A stretch of DNA of 64,000 bases from SLQH01 sp964612995 (GTDB lineage: Bacteria > Planctomycetota > UBA11346). Within the stretch, counting starts at the first letter, position 1. Every line of letters begins with the position of its first letter. A program made the position numbers and the translations under genes. Below the pieces are notes generated by a model, which ran no database searches, was not told where the DNA came from, and worked only from the letters and a program-made list of their open reading frames with translations. The stretch spans positions 22,102 to 86,101 of the forward strand of contig CAZTGE010000003.1 of the NCBI GenBank assembly GCA_964612995.1, read 5' to 3'. Positions 10,846 through 19,176 of this stretch are shown here, in pieces.

Positions 10846-11841
10846 TTAGCAGGCCGCGTCGTTGGCACAAGGCGGGACAGCACGAATGTTCGACTTGCTC
10901 GTCTGCCCGGGGATCTCGCGCACCAGCCGCGGCACGAGGTAGCCCGGCAGGCTCGCCTGCAGGGCGCTGACGAGCCGACACGCGTGCGTATCGTCGACGG
11001 CGAAGTGGGCCGCGCCCCGGACGTGGTCGAGCTGGTGCAGGTAGTAGGGAATGATCCCCAACTCGCCCAAACGCTCGTAGAGCGTCGCGAGGACCCCGAT
11101 CCGATCGTTGATCCCGCGCAGCAACACGCTCTGGCACAACAGCATGACCCCCGCCTGACGCAGGCGCGCACAGGCACCGGCGCAAAGCGCCCCGAGTTCC
11201 CGCGGATGGTTGGCGTGCAGCACCACCAGACAGCGGGAACGCAGTGTGCCCAGACATTGAACCAGCTGCGCATCGACCCGGAGCGGATCGGTGACCGGAT
11301 AGCGGGTGTGCAGCCGGATGCGGCGAAGATGGCCGATGGCGTCGAGTTCGCGCAACAGCGCGCAGAGCGCAGTCGGCTGCATGCCCAAAGGGTCACCGCC
11401 AGAGAGCACCACCTCGTGCAGATCGGGTCGTTGTCTGATGTAGTCCAGCGCGGCGGGGCCCGGACCGCTGGGCAGGCGCCGACCGGCGCCGCGCCGGAAG
11501 CAGAAGCGGCACCGCAGGGCACAGGGACCATCGCAGAGCAGGAGTGCCCGACCGGCGTACTTGTGCAGCAGCCCGGGCACCGGCGTGAACTCCTCCTCCG
11601 CGAGCGGGTCGTCGCTGTAGCCGGCCGGCACGTCGCATTCGGCAGCGGTGGGCAGCGCCTGCAGCAACAAGGGATCGTGCGGATCGCCGCGCCGGATGCG
11701 CGCGAGCCAGGCCTGCGGTATGCGCAGCGGGAAGGCGGCGGCGGCCGTGTGGGCCAGCGGGTCGTCATCGCGCAGACCGGCACGCGCGAGCGCCACTCGC
11801 AGATCGCTCACCGGTCGCTGTTGCGACGCTGGGATGCGCAT
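10846..11841 (-). CDS. epmB: EF-P lysine 2,3-aminomutase (EpmB-like radical SAM)
   Basis: Converts L-alpha-lysine to (R)-beta-lysine for attachment to EF-P. The 331-residue protein has the radical-SAM cluster motif CALRCRFCFRR (CxxxCxxC), which is characteristic of the KamA/EpmB subfamily, followed by VVLSGGDPL and the YYLHQLDHVRGAAHF segment that contributes PLP- and cluster-proximal residues in lysine aminomutases. It is about 80-100 residues shorter than catabolic lysine 2,3-aminomutases, as expected for EpmB. I chose the ATG at 11841 because of AGAGGGG at correct spacing; a start 10 codons upstream is possible. It is divergent from efp over 103 bp, and epmA follows efp, so the full modification set is here. 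Confidence 0.93.
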   Translation of the reverse strand: MRIPASQQRPVSDLRVALARAGLRDDDPLAHTAAAAFPLRIPQAWLARIRRGDPHDPLLLQALPTAAECDVPAGYSDDPLAEEEFTPVPGLLHKYAGRALLLCDGPCALRCRFCFRRGAGRRLPSGPGPAALDYIRQRPDLHEVVLSGGDPLGMQPTALCALLRELDAIGHLRRIRLHTRYPVTDPLRVDAQLVQCLGTLRSRCLVVLHANHPRELGALCAGACARLRQAGVMLLCQSVLLRGINDRIGVLATLYERLGELGIIPYYLHQLDHVRGAAHFAVDDTHACRLVSALQASLPGYLVPRLVREIPGQTSKSNIRAVPPCANDAAC

Positions 11842-11944
11842 GGAACAGGCCCCTCTGGAACGCGCCGCCACGGGTGCTAGTGTGCGTCGATCGCCGGCAG
11901 ACGGCGTTCCCCCTCACCACCAGGTCGATCGAACGGACGCAAGC

Positions 11945-12514
11945 ATGGGCCAGATCAACACCAGTGAACTGAAGAACGGACTCAAGATCATGTTCGGCGG
12001 CGAGCCCTACACTTGCCTCAACGTCGACTTCGTCAAACCCGGCAAGGGCGCGGCGTTCTACAAGATCCGGGTCCAGAACCTGCTTACCGGCAACACGCTC
12101 GACAAGACCCTGCGTTCCGGCGAGAAGGTCGAGACCGCCGACGTGCTCGACACCGACATGGAGTACCTCTACTTCGACGGCGCCGCCTACGTGTTCATGG
12201 ACGTCAAGACCTACGACCAGATCTCGGTGCCGGCCGCGGCCATCGGCGAGAACGCGGACCTGCTGGTCGAGAACATGCGTTGCACCGTGACGCTGTGGAA
12301 CAACGAGCCGATCGCGGTCAAACTGCCCAACAACCACACCTACGCGGTCGAATACACCGAGCCGGCGGTCAAGGGCGACACGCAGAGTCGCGTGATGAAG
12401 GACGCCAAGCTGGAGACCGGCGCGGTGGTCCAGGTGCCGACCTTCGTGGATGTCGAGGACAAGGTGACCATCGATTGCCGCAGCCGCGAGTACCTCGGCC
12501 GCGACAAGGGTTGA
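11945..12514 (+). CDS. efp: Translation elongation factor P
   Basis: EF-P rescues ribosomes stalled at polyproline stretches. The 189-residue protein starts MGQINTSELKNGLKIMF and has the three beta-barrel domains. The tip loop reads VKPGKGAAF with Lys34 in the position that EpmA modifies, and the C-terminal TIDCRSREYLGR segment is typical. No strong Shine-Dalgarno is visible, but the start matches the family exactly and the upstream extension of about 99 codons lacks similarity. It is followed by epmA only 2 bp later, so the substrate and its ligase are co-transcribed. Many polyproline runs in neighbouring proteins, for example in the SH3-repeat protein, would require EF-P. Confidence 0.98.
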   Translation: MGQINTSELKNGLKIMFGGEPYTCLNVDFVKPGKGAAFYKIRVQNLLTGNTLDKTLRSGEKVETADVLDTDMEYLYFDGAAYVFMDVKTYDQISVPAAAIGENADLLVENMRCTVTLWNNEPIAVKLPNNHTYAVEYTEPAVKGDTQSRVMKDAKLETGAVVQVPTFVDVEDKVTIDCRSREYLGRDKG

Positions 12515-12516
12515 GC

Positions 12517-13461
12517 GTGGAGACCAGCTGGGCACCTGGGGCGGATCTGCTCCGGTTGCGTGCGCGAGCCCGGCTGCTGCAGCGCACCCGCGCCTTCTTC
12601 GCCGAACGCGATGTGCTCGAGGTCGAGGTGCCGGTGTTGCAGAACGGTGCCAACCTCGACCGCGGAATCGATCCTTTTGCAGTCGACACCCCGCAGGGCC
12701 GGCGCTATCTCGCCACCAGCCCCGAGCACTTCCTCAAGCGTCTGGTCGCCGCCGGCTATGGCGATGTCTGGTCGCTGGCTCCCGCCTTCCGCAGCGACGA
12801 GCGCGGCAAGCGGCACAATCCCGAGTTCCGCATGCTCGAATGGTACCGTGTCGGCTGGGACGACCGCGCATTGCAACGCGAGACGGTCGAACTGCTCGCC
12901 GCGCTCTGTGGCGTCGACACCGTCACCGACGTGCTGAGCTACCGCCAGGCGCTGGAGCGTCACGCCGGGGTCGACCCCTTCGCGGCCAGCACACAGGCGT
13001 TGGCAGCGGGGCTGAGCGCGGACGAGTGCAGCGCCTGTGCCGGCGAGCGTGCGCTGATGCTCGACCTGCTCATGGCCCGACACGTCCAACCGGCCCTGCC
13101 GCAGGATCGCTGGACGGCCATCGTCGACTTCCCCGCCGACCAGGCGGCCCAGGCCCGCTTGCGTCAGGTCGCCGACGGCAATACCGTCGCCGCGCGCTTC
13201 GAGGTCTATCGCGGCGAACTCGAACTGGCCAACGGCTACCACGAGCTCGACGACCGCGCGGAACTCGAACGGCGCTTCGCCGACGAACGCGCCGCTCGAG
13301 CGGATACGGCTCCGGCGCTCGACACCCGCTACCTCGCGGCGATGCGATCTGGGCTGGGCCCCTGCGCCGGCGTCGCGGTCGGCTTCGACCGTGTGTGCAT
13401 GCTCGCCAGCCACTGCGCAGACATCGATGCGGTCTTCGCCTTCAGCTGGGAGCGGGCCTGA
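12517..13461 (+). CDS. epmA: EF-P--(R)-beta-lysine ligase (EpmA/GenX/PoxA)
   Basis: A lysyl-tRNA-synthetase paralogue lacking the anticodon-binding domain. It attaches beta-lysine to Lys34 of EF-P. The 314 residues begin with GTG at 12517, two bases after the efp stop, with AAGGG upstream. Class-II synthetase motifs are clear: motif 2 as PAFRSDERGKRHNPEFRMLEWYR and motif 3 as GLGPCAGVAVGFDRVCML. The length matches EpmA (about 325) rather than LysRS (about 500). It converges with the ExbD-like lipoprotein gene. No EpmC hydroxylase gene is visible nearby; that step is dispensable in the known pathway. Confidence 0.95.
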   Translation: METSWAPGADLLRLRARARLLQRTRAFFAERDVLEVEVPVLQNGANLDRGIDPFAVDTPQGRRYLATSPEHFLKRLVAAGYGDVWSLAPAFRSDERGKRHNPEFRMLEWYRVGWDDRALQRETVELLAALCGVDTVTDVLSYRQALERHAGVDPFAASTQALAAGLSADECSACAGERALMLDLLMARHVQPALPQDRWTAIVDFPADQAAQARLRQVADGNTVAARFEVYRGELELANGYHELDDRAELERRFADERAARADTAPALDTRYLAAMRSGLGPCAGVAVGFDRVCMLASHCADIDAVFAFSWERA

Positions 13462-13471
13462 ATCGGCCGCG

Positions 13472-13795
13472 TCACTGGCCGGGGTAATAGATCTTGTCGA
13501 GCCCCAGCGAGATCAGGTAGTTGGTCAGCTGCTGCACGCGTCGGTCGCTCAACCCACGCTGCGACTGCACGGCGACGCGGGCACGAGCGCTGCCGGTGAT
13601 CGCGTTGCGATTGCGCTCGGCAATGTATTCCAGCTCGCGCCACAGCTGATCCTTGCCCATCTTGCGGCCGTTGAGCACGTACACGGTCGAATCGGGAACC
13701 ACCGTGATCTGCAGGTGCGGCGGATGACGATGCGGTTCACCGCAACCTGCTGACAGGCAGAGCGCCAGGCATGCGAGCGCGCAGCGGAGGCGCAT
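13472..13795 (-). CDS. Lipoprotein with ExbD/TolR-like periplasmic domain
   Basis: A 107-residue protein whose signal peptide ends in a lipobox (MRLRCALACLALCLSAGC). The mature part contains LQITVVPDSTVYVLNGRKM followed by a helix, a strand and RRVQQLTNYLISLGLDKIYY, which resembles the small periplasmic domain of ExbD/TolR proteins (beta strand, VNG-type turn, final helix and strand). Canonical ExbD is anchored by a transmembrane helix with an essential Asp; here a lipid anchor would replace it. The start is 1 bp after the stop of the upstream M24 gene, so the two are translationally coupled. Function unknown; it would not be able to use proton-motive force by itself. Confidence 0.6.
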   Translation of the reverse strand: MRLRCALACLALCLSAGCGEPHRHPPHLQITVVPDSTVYVLNGRKMGKDQLWRELEYIAERNRNAITGSARARVAVQSQRGLSDRRVQQLTNYLISLGLDKIYYPGQ

Positions 13796-13796
13796 C

Positions 13797-14897
13797 TCAG
13801 CGTACCAGGATGTCCGGGCGTTCGATCATCACGCCACCGGGCAGACGCACCTTGCACACCGGCCAGTTCTTCGAACAGGCGGTGAGCACCTGACGCCCCT
13901 CCTCGTTGACGATGAAGGTGTCTTCGCTCTTGGTCCCGGAGATCGACGGATTCCAGGCCACCGCCTGGTTGTTGTGGATCAACCGGTCCTCCTGTGGCGT
14001 GACCAGGAAGTCGCGCCCGGCGTATCCGGTGGGGCCACCCTGGTGGTGCTGTTCCCACTCCTTGTCGAAGCCCTCGTCCTTGTAGGCCTTCTGTGCCGCC
14101 TTGAACACGTCCTTCCACGCGCGGCCCGGCTGCGTCGCCTCCCACATGGTCGCCTCGACCTTGCACACCGAGGCGTGACGGGCCTTGAGCTCGGCCGAAA
14201 GCGGACCGAAGTGGACCATGCGGGTGAGATTGGCGATCAGCCCGCCACGCTGGCCGCAGACCACCAGCATCGCGAGGTGGCGCAGATGGTTGACACTGGG
14301 GATCGGGTGGCGGCTGCGACGCAGACGATCATCGAAACCGACCAGCAGGACATGGGGCTGGATGCCACGCACGAGCAGATGGCGTGAGAGGTCGGCCTCG
14401 ACCACGTGGCCGCTGTCGCCGACAGACATGTGCTGGGCGACGGTCTCGATCGCGATGGCGCAATCTCGTCCCAGCTGGCGGTAACGCCGGATGTCGCCGG
14501 GGCACAGCTCTGCGCGCACGCTGTGGTTGAAATCACCGGGCAGCGGCGGCAGATCCATGCGCCAGGGCTCGTCGGTGGCCGCCTGCTTCTTGCTGCCGAC
14601 CGCCTTGCGCACGGCCTCGCCCAGGTCCTGGGTCCAGGGATGGGTCTTGAGCGTGAAGCCGTTGACCGGCTCCTCCTTCTCGATGCGGGGCCCCTCGATC
14701 GCATCGGCGATCACGCAGACCTGCCGGGCGGTGACCATCACCGCCGCCTGACCGGAGTCGCTCTGGGCGACGACGTGGTTGTCGCCACCACAGGTCAGCC
14801 ACGCGAAATTGGCGCGGGAGGAGAACACCACCGCGTCGAGGTCGTGCTCTTTCATATAGGCGCGTACCCTGGTGAGCTTGGCCGCCACATCCGTCAT
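13797..14897 (-). CDS. M24-fold (pita-bread) protein with degenerate metal site
   Basis: A 366-residue protein with an N-terminal creatinase-like domain (LTRVRAYMKEHDLDAVVFSSRANFAWLTCGGDNHV) and a C-terminal aminopeptidase-P/creatinase fold. The family's two-metal site needs D, D, H, E and E. Here the first Asp region reads LVVCGQRGGLIANLTRMVHFG instead of the usual D-x-G...SD-x-TR, and the Glu-Pro motif reads VAWNPSISG, so at least three ligands appear replaced. A metal-independent hydrolase (as creatinase is) or a non-enzymatic binding role is therefore more likely than a peptidase. The downstream lipoprotein gene overlaps its end within 1 bp. Start chosen as the ATG giving the full creatinase N-domain. 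Confidence 0.72.
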   Translation of the reverse strand: MTDVAAKLTRVRAYMKEHDLDAVVFSSRANFAWLTCGGDNHVVAQSDSGQAAVMVTARQVCVIADAIEGPRIEKEEPVNGFTLKTHPWTQDLGEAVRKAVGSKKQAATDEPWRMDLPPLPGDFNHSVRAELCPGDIRRYRQLGRDCAIAIETVAQHMSVGDSGHVVEADLSRHLLVRGIQPHVLLVGFDDRLRRSRHPIPSVNHLRHLAMLVVCGQRGGLIANLTRMVHFGPLSAELKARHASVCKVEATMWEATQPGRAWKDVFKAAQKAYKDEGFDKEWEQHHQGGPTGYAGRDFLVTPQEDRLIHNNQAVAWNPSISGTKSEDTFIVNEEGRQVLTACSKNWPVCKVRLPGGVMIERPDILVR

Positions 14898-14964
14898 TCG
14901 TCTGCTCCTCGGGCGCCGCAGTCGCGCCCGTCACTCGACCCCGGCCCTGGGCCGGGGCGGTTGG

Positions 14965-15279
14965 TCATCGTTCGTTGTCTGTGCGATCCCCGGAGCGGGA
15001 ATCCGTTTCGGTCGTCTGGTGCTCGGCATCGGTGTCGCGAACAGAGCCTTCGATCCGCTTGCGCTCCGCGTCGGGCAGTTCCTCGTGCCTGGCCGTCTTG
15101 TCGTCCTCGTCGTCGCTGCCGTCGAGGCCGCGCCGGAACTGGCGGACCCCAAGGCCGAGCCCGCGCATCACCTCGGGCAGACGCCGACCGAAGAGCAGCA
15201 GCGCGATCAGCGCAATGATCCCCATCTCCATGGGGCCGAGCCCACCGAAAAAGGCGAGCGGTGGACGCATCAACGGCAT
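14965..15279 (-). CDS. tatA: Sec-independent translocase protein TatA/TatB family
   Basis: A 104-residue protein with the Tat layout: a short N-terminus, one membrane helix (MGIIALIALLLFGRR), the conserved LFG-R-LPE hinge, an amphipathic helix (VMRGLGLGVRQFRRGLDG) and a charged, disordered acidic tail. The start at 15279 has an AGGAG site. The family exports folded proteins with twin-arginine signals. No Glu/Gln in the helix N-terminus can be assigned with certainty, so TatA versus TatB is not resolved. No tatC neighbour is present. It is divergent from lipA, and the 195-bp gap contains a dyad (15351-15381). Confidence 0.85.
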   Translation of the reverse strand: MPLMRPPLAFFGGLGPMEMGIIALIALLLFGRRLPEVMRGLGLGVRQFRRGLDGSDDEDDKTARHEELPDAERKRIEGSVRDTDAEHQTTETDSRSGDRTDNER

Positions 15280-15350
15280 CGATGGCTCCTGTGGAAGGAA
15301 GGCGGTACGATACGAACCAGCCACCGGTGGGCAAGGACGGCCTGCAGAGC

Positions 15351-15381
15351 GTTGCATGGAGCCATAAACGCCTAATGCAAC
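15351..15381. promoter_or_regulatory. Dyad in the tatA-lipA intergenic region
   Basis: GTTGCAT (15351-15357) and ATGCAAC (15375-15381) form a 7-bp inverted repeat separated by 17 bp, close to the middle of the divergent gap. It could be a regulator-binding site or part of a promoter. No known regulon motif is recognised. Confidence 0.3.
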
Positions 15382-15474
15382 AGGGCCTGCGCGGCAATGC
15401 GCCAGAATCCCAAGCCGTATGCCGCTCGATGGTCGCAGCGTGGACTCGAGCCGGGGCCGGGGTAGCGTCGGGCC

Positions 15475-16365
15475 ATGCGCACATTCCCCTGTTCCCCCAC
15501 CCGTCATCGCCTGCCCGAATGGTTCCGCCGCGGCCTCGCGCGCGGTGGGCAGAGCGTGCGCACCGGGGAGCTGCTCGCGCGCCACCGGCTGCACACGGTC
15601 TGCCGTGAGGCCCGCTGCCCCAACCGTAACGAGTGTTTCTCGCGCCGGGTTGCGACCTTCCTCATCCTCGGCGACCGCTGCACCCGCAACTGCGCCTTCT
15701 GCAACGTCACCGACCATCGCGGAGCCCTCCCTGCGCCGGATCCCGAGGAGCCCGCCCGCCTGGCCGCTGCGGCGCGCGAGCTCGACCTGCGTCACGTGGT
15801 GGTGACCTCGGTCACCCGCGACGACCTCGCCGATGGCGGTGCGGCCCATTTCGCGGCGGTCATCACCGCGGTCCGCGCGGCCTTGCCCCAGGCGGGGATC
15901 GAGGTGCTGATCCCCGACTTCCGTGGCGATGCGGACGCGCTGGAGACGGTCCTCGCGGCGCGACCGGACATCCTCAACCACAATCTCGAGACCGTTCCCC
16001 GGCTCTACCCGCAGGTCCGCTTCCACGCCGACTACCGCCGCAGCCTCGAGCTGCTCACGCGCGCCGACCGCCTCGCACCCGACATCCGCACCAAGTCGGG
16101 GATCATGGTCGGCCTCGGCGAGACCGATGACGAGGTCGCCGCGGTGCTGGGCGAGATGGCCGCGGCCAGGGTCGACATCGCCACCATCGGGCAGTATCTG
16201 CGTCCGAGTCTGGCCAACCACGATGTCATGCGCTTCGTCGAACCGGAGACCTATCGCCGTTACAGCACGATCGGCGAGGAGTTCGGCCTGCGCGTGTTCG
16301 CCGGGCCCTACGTACGCTCGAGCTACAATGCCGAAGCCGTCGCCGAGGGCGTTGTGCCCGGTTGA
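15475..16365 (+). CDS. lipA: Lipoyl synthase
   Basis: Radical-SAM enzyme that inserts two sulfurs into protein-bound octanoyl groups to make lipoate. The 296-residue protein carries both iron-sulfur sites: the auxiliary cluster cysteines in CREARCPNRNECF (CxxxxxCxxxxxC-type) and the radical-SAM motif CTRNCAFC. It also has RTKSGIMVGLGETDDEV and the terminal RSSYNAE sequence, whose serine is a ligand to the auxiliary cluster. ATG at 15475 gives the usual N-terminus. The octanoyl transferase lipB is not in this window. It converges on the transglutaminase-like gene with 4 bp between stops. Confidence 0.97.
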   Translation: MRTFPCSPTRHRLPEWFRRGLARGGQSVRTGELLARHRLHTVCREARCPNRNECFSRRVATFLILGDRCTRNCAFCNVTDHRGALPAPDPEEPARLAAAARELDLRHVVVTSVTRDDLADGGAAHFAAVITAVRAALPQAGIEVLIPDFRGDADALETVLAARPDILNHNLETVPRLYPQVRFHADYRRSLELLTRADRLAPDIRTKSGIMVGLGETDDEVAAVLGEMAAARVDIATIGQYLRPSLANHDVMRFVEPETYRRYSTIGEEFGLRVFAGPYVRSSYNAEAVAEGVVPG

Positions 16366-16369
16366 GCAC

Positions 16370-17431
16370 TCAGACCGCGTCGGGCGCGAAGGATCCGGTG
16401 CAGGAGCCGCAGACCCAATCGATGCAGGCCCAGCCGTCGACCCCGGTCCCGATCCCGGGCCCGCTCAGAGACAGCCGCCCCGGCGCGCGGTGCGGGTAGA
16501 CCGCGCAGGCCGCCCCACAGGCCACGGCCACGCGCCCGGCATCGCAACCGCCAGCGTACGCTGCGATCCAGGCCTGAGGATCTTCGCCGAGCATCCGCGC
16601 GATCGCCGGCAGGGTCGGATCGAAGGGGATCCAGCCATCTGTGTCGGCGACCTCGATCCAGTAATGCGGGTTGATCAGATCGTCGCGCGCGATCACTCCG
16701 GCCAGCAGGCGCCACTTGCGACCGAGCGCGGCCATCTGCTCACCGAGTGTCAGCGCCGCGGCGAGGCAGTCGCCGCGGTGGCCGGTCGCATCCATCTCCG
16801 GTACGCGGCGATCCTGATAGACATAGATCCAGTCGCTGGCGAGCTCGGCGAAACATCGGCGCAGCTCGCCGGGAACCGCGCAACGTAATGGACGCAGTAC
16901 GAGCCGGCTGGTGGCGCGCAGCGCCGGAGCGCTCTCCGGCGCATCGATCACACCGTGTTCGCCGCCCCCCTCCAGCGCACGCCCGCCGAAGCTCCCCTCC
17001 TGCCGGACCTGCTGGCTCGCGGTGGCGCATGGCAGCGGCAGCTCCCATTCCAGCTGCGCAACCCCTGCGGGCAGGAAGAAGCGGCGGGTGTCGTGCCAGC
17101 GCACCGGGCGCGGCTGTTGCGTCCGGATCACGAACGGGCGGAAATGGTCGAGGTAGGAGCGCCAGGCGCGCGCGAGCACCGGCGCCTCGTCGAGTCGATG
17201 CCAGGCGACCCAGTTGGCCACCGTCAGTTGACAGAAGCTGCCGTCCTCGCGCTGCGGGAGTCCCGCCGCGACCCAGCGCGCGAGCACGCTCTTGCCGATG
17301 CCGAGACGACGGGTGCAAGCGCGAGGGCTGAGCGGACGCAGAGGATGGTTGGCGCCGGGACCGCAGCGGGGCGCCGAGTCAGGTGGACGCGCGGCCACCG
17401 TCGTGCTCGCGATGTTGGGCGAACAGCGCAA
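16370..17431 (-). CDS. Transglutaminase-like protein with N-terminal HTH-like segment
   Basis: Up to 353 residues. The C-terminal half contains a papain-like transglutaminase core: GHRGDCLAAALTL (Cys), NPHYWIEVADTDGWIPFDPTLP (His and Asp). An N-terminal segment of about 40 residues (RRLGIGKSVLARWVAAGLP) looks like a helix-turn-helix of the MerR/excisionase type. The downstream half is a cysteine-rich tail. The start is uncertain: a TTG at 17431 overlaps pssA by 53 bp and no ribosome-binding site was found, while a later start would cut into the HTH. It follows pssA on the same strand and may be co-transcribed with it. Substrate unknown. Confidence 0.6.
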   Translation of the reverse strand: MRCSPNIASTTVAARPPDSAPRCGPGANHPLRPLSPRACTRRLGIGKSVLARWVAAGLPQREDGSFCQLTVANWVAWHRLDEAPVLARAWRSYLDHFRPFVIRTQQPRPVRWHDTRRFFLPAGVAQLEWELPLPCATASQQVRQEGSFGGRALEGGGEHGVIDAPESAPALRATSRLVLRPLRCAVPGELRRCFAELASDWIYVYQDRRVPEMDATGHRGDCLAAALTLGEQMAALGRKWRLLAGVIARDDLINPHYWIEVADTDGWIPFDPTLPAIARMLGEDPQAWIAAYAGGCDAGRVAVACGAACAVYPHRAPGRLSLSGPGIGTGVDGWACIDWVCGSCTGSFAPDAV

Positions 17432-18224
17432 CCACGCAGCCGACGACGATGTAGAGCGTGGTCAGCACCACCAGCAGGTAGAGCGGCTGGATGATCAGCA
17501 GACCGATGAGCAGGAACAACGCGATCAAGCGGCCGAGCGAGAGCCGTCCGCTGAGCAGCACGTTGCCGACATGGATGAAAGGCAGGCGGCTGACCATCAA
17601 CAGCGCCATCGCCAGGGCCAGGACCATCATGATCCACCGTGCGCCGTACTCGAAGGTTTCCAGGCGCATGCCCCATTCGGTGGCGAGGAAGCTGCGATCC
17701 CACCGCAGCTGGCTGGTGGTGAACCAGCTGTAGAGCATGGCCCACGCGCTCAACGCCGCGGCCGCACCCGGCGATGGCAGGCCCTGGAAGAAGCGTTGCG
17801 CCTGATCGTCGTGCTCGACGTTGTACCGCGCGAGCCGGATCGCCGCCATGACGACGAAAAACACACTCAGGAACCAGATCCACCGCTCGCCTTCACCCAA
17901 GACCAGATCCGGCGGGCCACCGAGCACGATGCGATGCAACAGCATCGCCGGCGCGACGCCGAAGCTGACGATGTCGGCGATGCTGTCGAGTTCGGCGCCG
18001 AACTCGCTGTCGGTTCCGGTCAGCCGGGCGACCTTGCCGTCGAACATGTCGAAGACCATCGCGGCGAAGATCAGCACGCCGCCGTGGAACAACAGGCCCG
18101 CCTCGCCATGCGCGCTCATCGCACAGAGGATCGCGGTCACGCCGCTGGCGAGGTTGCCGGCGGTGAGGATCGTCGGCAGGACCGGATAATCGCGCAATCG
18201 GCGTCGGCGTCGTTCCTCGCTCAT
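17379..18224 (-). CDS. pssA: CDP-diacylglycerol--serine O-phosphatidyltransferase
   Basis: Makes phosphatidylserine from CDP-diacylglycerol and serine in the inner membrane. The 281-residue protein has an arginine-rich start (MSEERRRRRLRDYPVLPTILTAGN) and the CDP-alcohol phosphotransferase signature DMFDGKVARLTGTDSEFGAE continuing to LDSIAD, with the four conserved Asp at residues 59, 62, 80 and 84. About six to eight membrane helices follow. The start overlaps the end of psd by 4 bp, so synthase and decarboxylase are translationally coupled. The C-terminal end overlaps the next gene's long start. Confidence 0.95.
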   Translation of the reverse strand: MSEERRRRRLRDYPVLPTILTAGNLASGVTAILCAMSAHGEAGLLFHGGVLIFAAMVFDMFDGKVARLTGTDSEFGAELDSIADIVSFGVAPAMLLHRIVLGGPPDLVLGEGERWIWFLSVFFVVMAAIRLARYNVEHDDQAQRFFQGLPSPGAAAALSAWAMLYSWFTTSQLRWDRSFLATEWGMRLETFEYGARWIMMVLALAMALLMVSRLPFIHVGNVLLSGRLSLGRLIALFLLIGLLIIQPLYLLVVLTTLYIVVGCVVALFAQHREHDGGRAST

Positions 18225-18892
18225 CCGCGCTGCGCCCCCTCCTGCTCCGGCAGCTCGACCAGCACCGTCTCACCTGCGCGGACCTTCTGCCCGACGCGCA
18301 CCACGACCCGGCCCGTCTCGACTGGCAGCCAGAGTTCGAGACGTGAACCGAATTTGATCATGCCGAAGATCTCGCCGCGGCGCAAGCTGTCGCCCACGCT
18401 GTGGGTACAGACGATCCGCCGCGCGATCAGGCCACTGATCTGGCGCACCACCACTCTCACGCCGCTGTCGAGACGCAGGCCGAGCATGTTCGCCTCGTTG
18501 GCGTGGCTGGCGTCGGGATGGCGCACGTCGAGAAACCGCCCCGGAGTATAGCGGACCCATTCGATCGTACCGCTGCCCGGCGCGCGGTTGACGTGGACGT
18601 TGAACACATTCATGAAGATACCGATGCGCAGGGTCTGGCCTTCGATGTAGCCCGGGCTCTCCACCTCTTCGATATCCGCCACGATCCCATCGGCCGGTGC
18701 GACCAGCAGGTGCTCTCCGGGCGGCGGCCGCCGCCGCGGATTGCGGAAGAATGCGATGACGAACAACAGGGCCATCCCCGCCAGCACGAAGTAGACCCAG
18801 CGCACCTGCCCTGGTGGCAGCAGCAGAGCGCCGCCGGAAAGCAGCAGCAGGGCGATACAGATGGGCACGATGCCCCAACGGGCGATGGTCAT
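18221..18892 (-). CDS. psd: Phosphatidylserine decarboxylase proenzyme
   Basis: Decarboxylates phosphatidylserine to phosphatidylethanolamine. The 223-residue protein is of the short Psd-A type. It has two N-terminal membrane helices, then APADGIVADI, a conserved FMNVFNVHVNRAPGSG segment with the catalytic His, and the self-cleavage site MIKFGSRLELW, where Ser183 becomes the pyruvoyl group. With pssA it forms a two-step PE pathway on one transcript. A small membrane gene precedes it by 4 bp. Confidence 0.96.
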   Translation of the reverse strand: MTIARWGIVPICIALLLLSGGALLLPPGQVRWVYFVLAGMALLFVIAFFRNPRRRPPPGEHLLVAPADGIVADIEEVESPGYIEGQTLRIGIFMNVFNVHVNRAPGSGTIEWVRYTPGRFLDVRHPDASHANEANMLGLRLDSGVRVVVRQISGLIARRIVCTHSVGDSLRRGEIFGMIKFGSRLELWLPVETGRVVVRVGQKVRAGETVLVELPEQEGAQRG

Positions 18893-18896
18893 GGCT

Positions 18897-19166
18897 TCAG
18901 CTCCGGCTGGCCCACAGCAGTGCCCCTGCGCAGAGCGCGCTGGCGACCAGCGAACTGCGCCACAGGCTGCCGAGCGCCAAGCGCCACGCGACCACCCACA
19001 GCACCAGGGCGACGGCGAGCACGCCGATCAGCACCGCTGGCCGATCGCGGCCGATCGCGGCGATGACGACGAGCGCCTGGCCGAGCATGAGGAATGACCC
19101 ACCGAGGATCGGGGACCGGGCACGAAAGGAATGCAGGGTCATGTGGTCGGCATCGCGCCAGCGCAT
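18897..19166 (-). CDS. Small two-helix membrane protein
   Basis: An 89-residue frame with two predicted membrane helices (LGQALVVIAAIGRD, AVLIGVLAVALVLWVVAW) and a third weaker hydrophobic stretch. It is separated from psd by 4 bp and so is probably the first gene of the phospholipid operon. The family is not recognised. No ribosome-binding site is visible; the start lies 10 bp from mobile-element copy 2, and a -10-like TAGCAT is at 19173-19178, which would give a nearly leaderless message. Confidence 0.55.
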   Translation of the reverse strand: MRWRDADHMTLHSFRARSPILGGSFLMLGQALVVIAAIGRDRPAVLIGVLAVALVLWVVAWRLALGSLWRSSLVASALCAGALLWASRS

Positions 19167-19176
19167 ACGCGCATGC

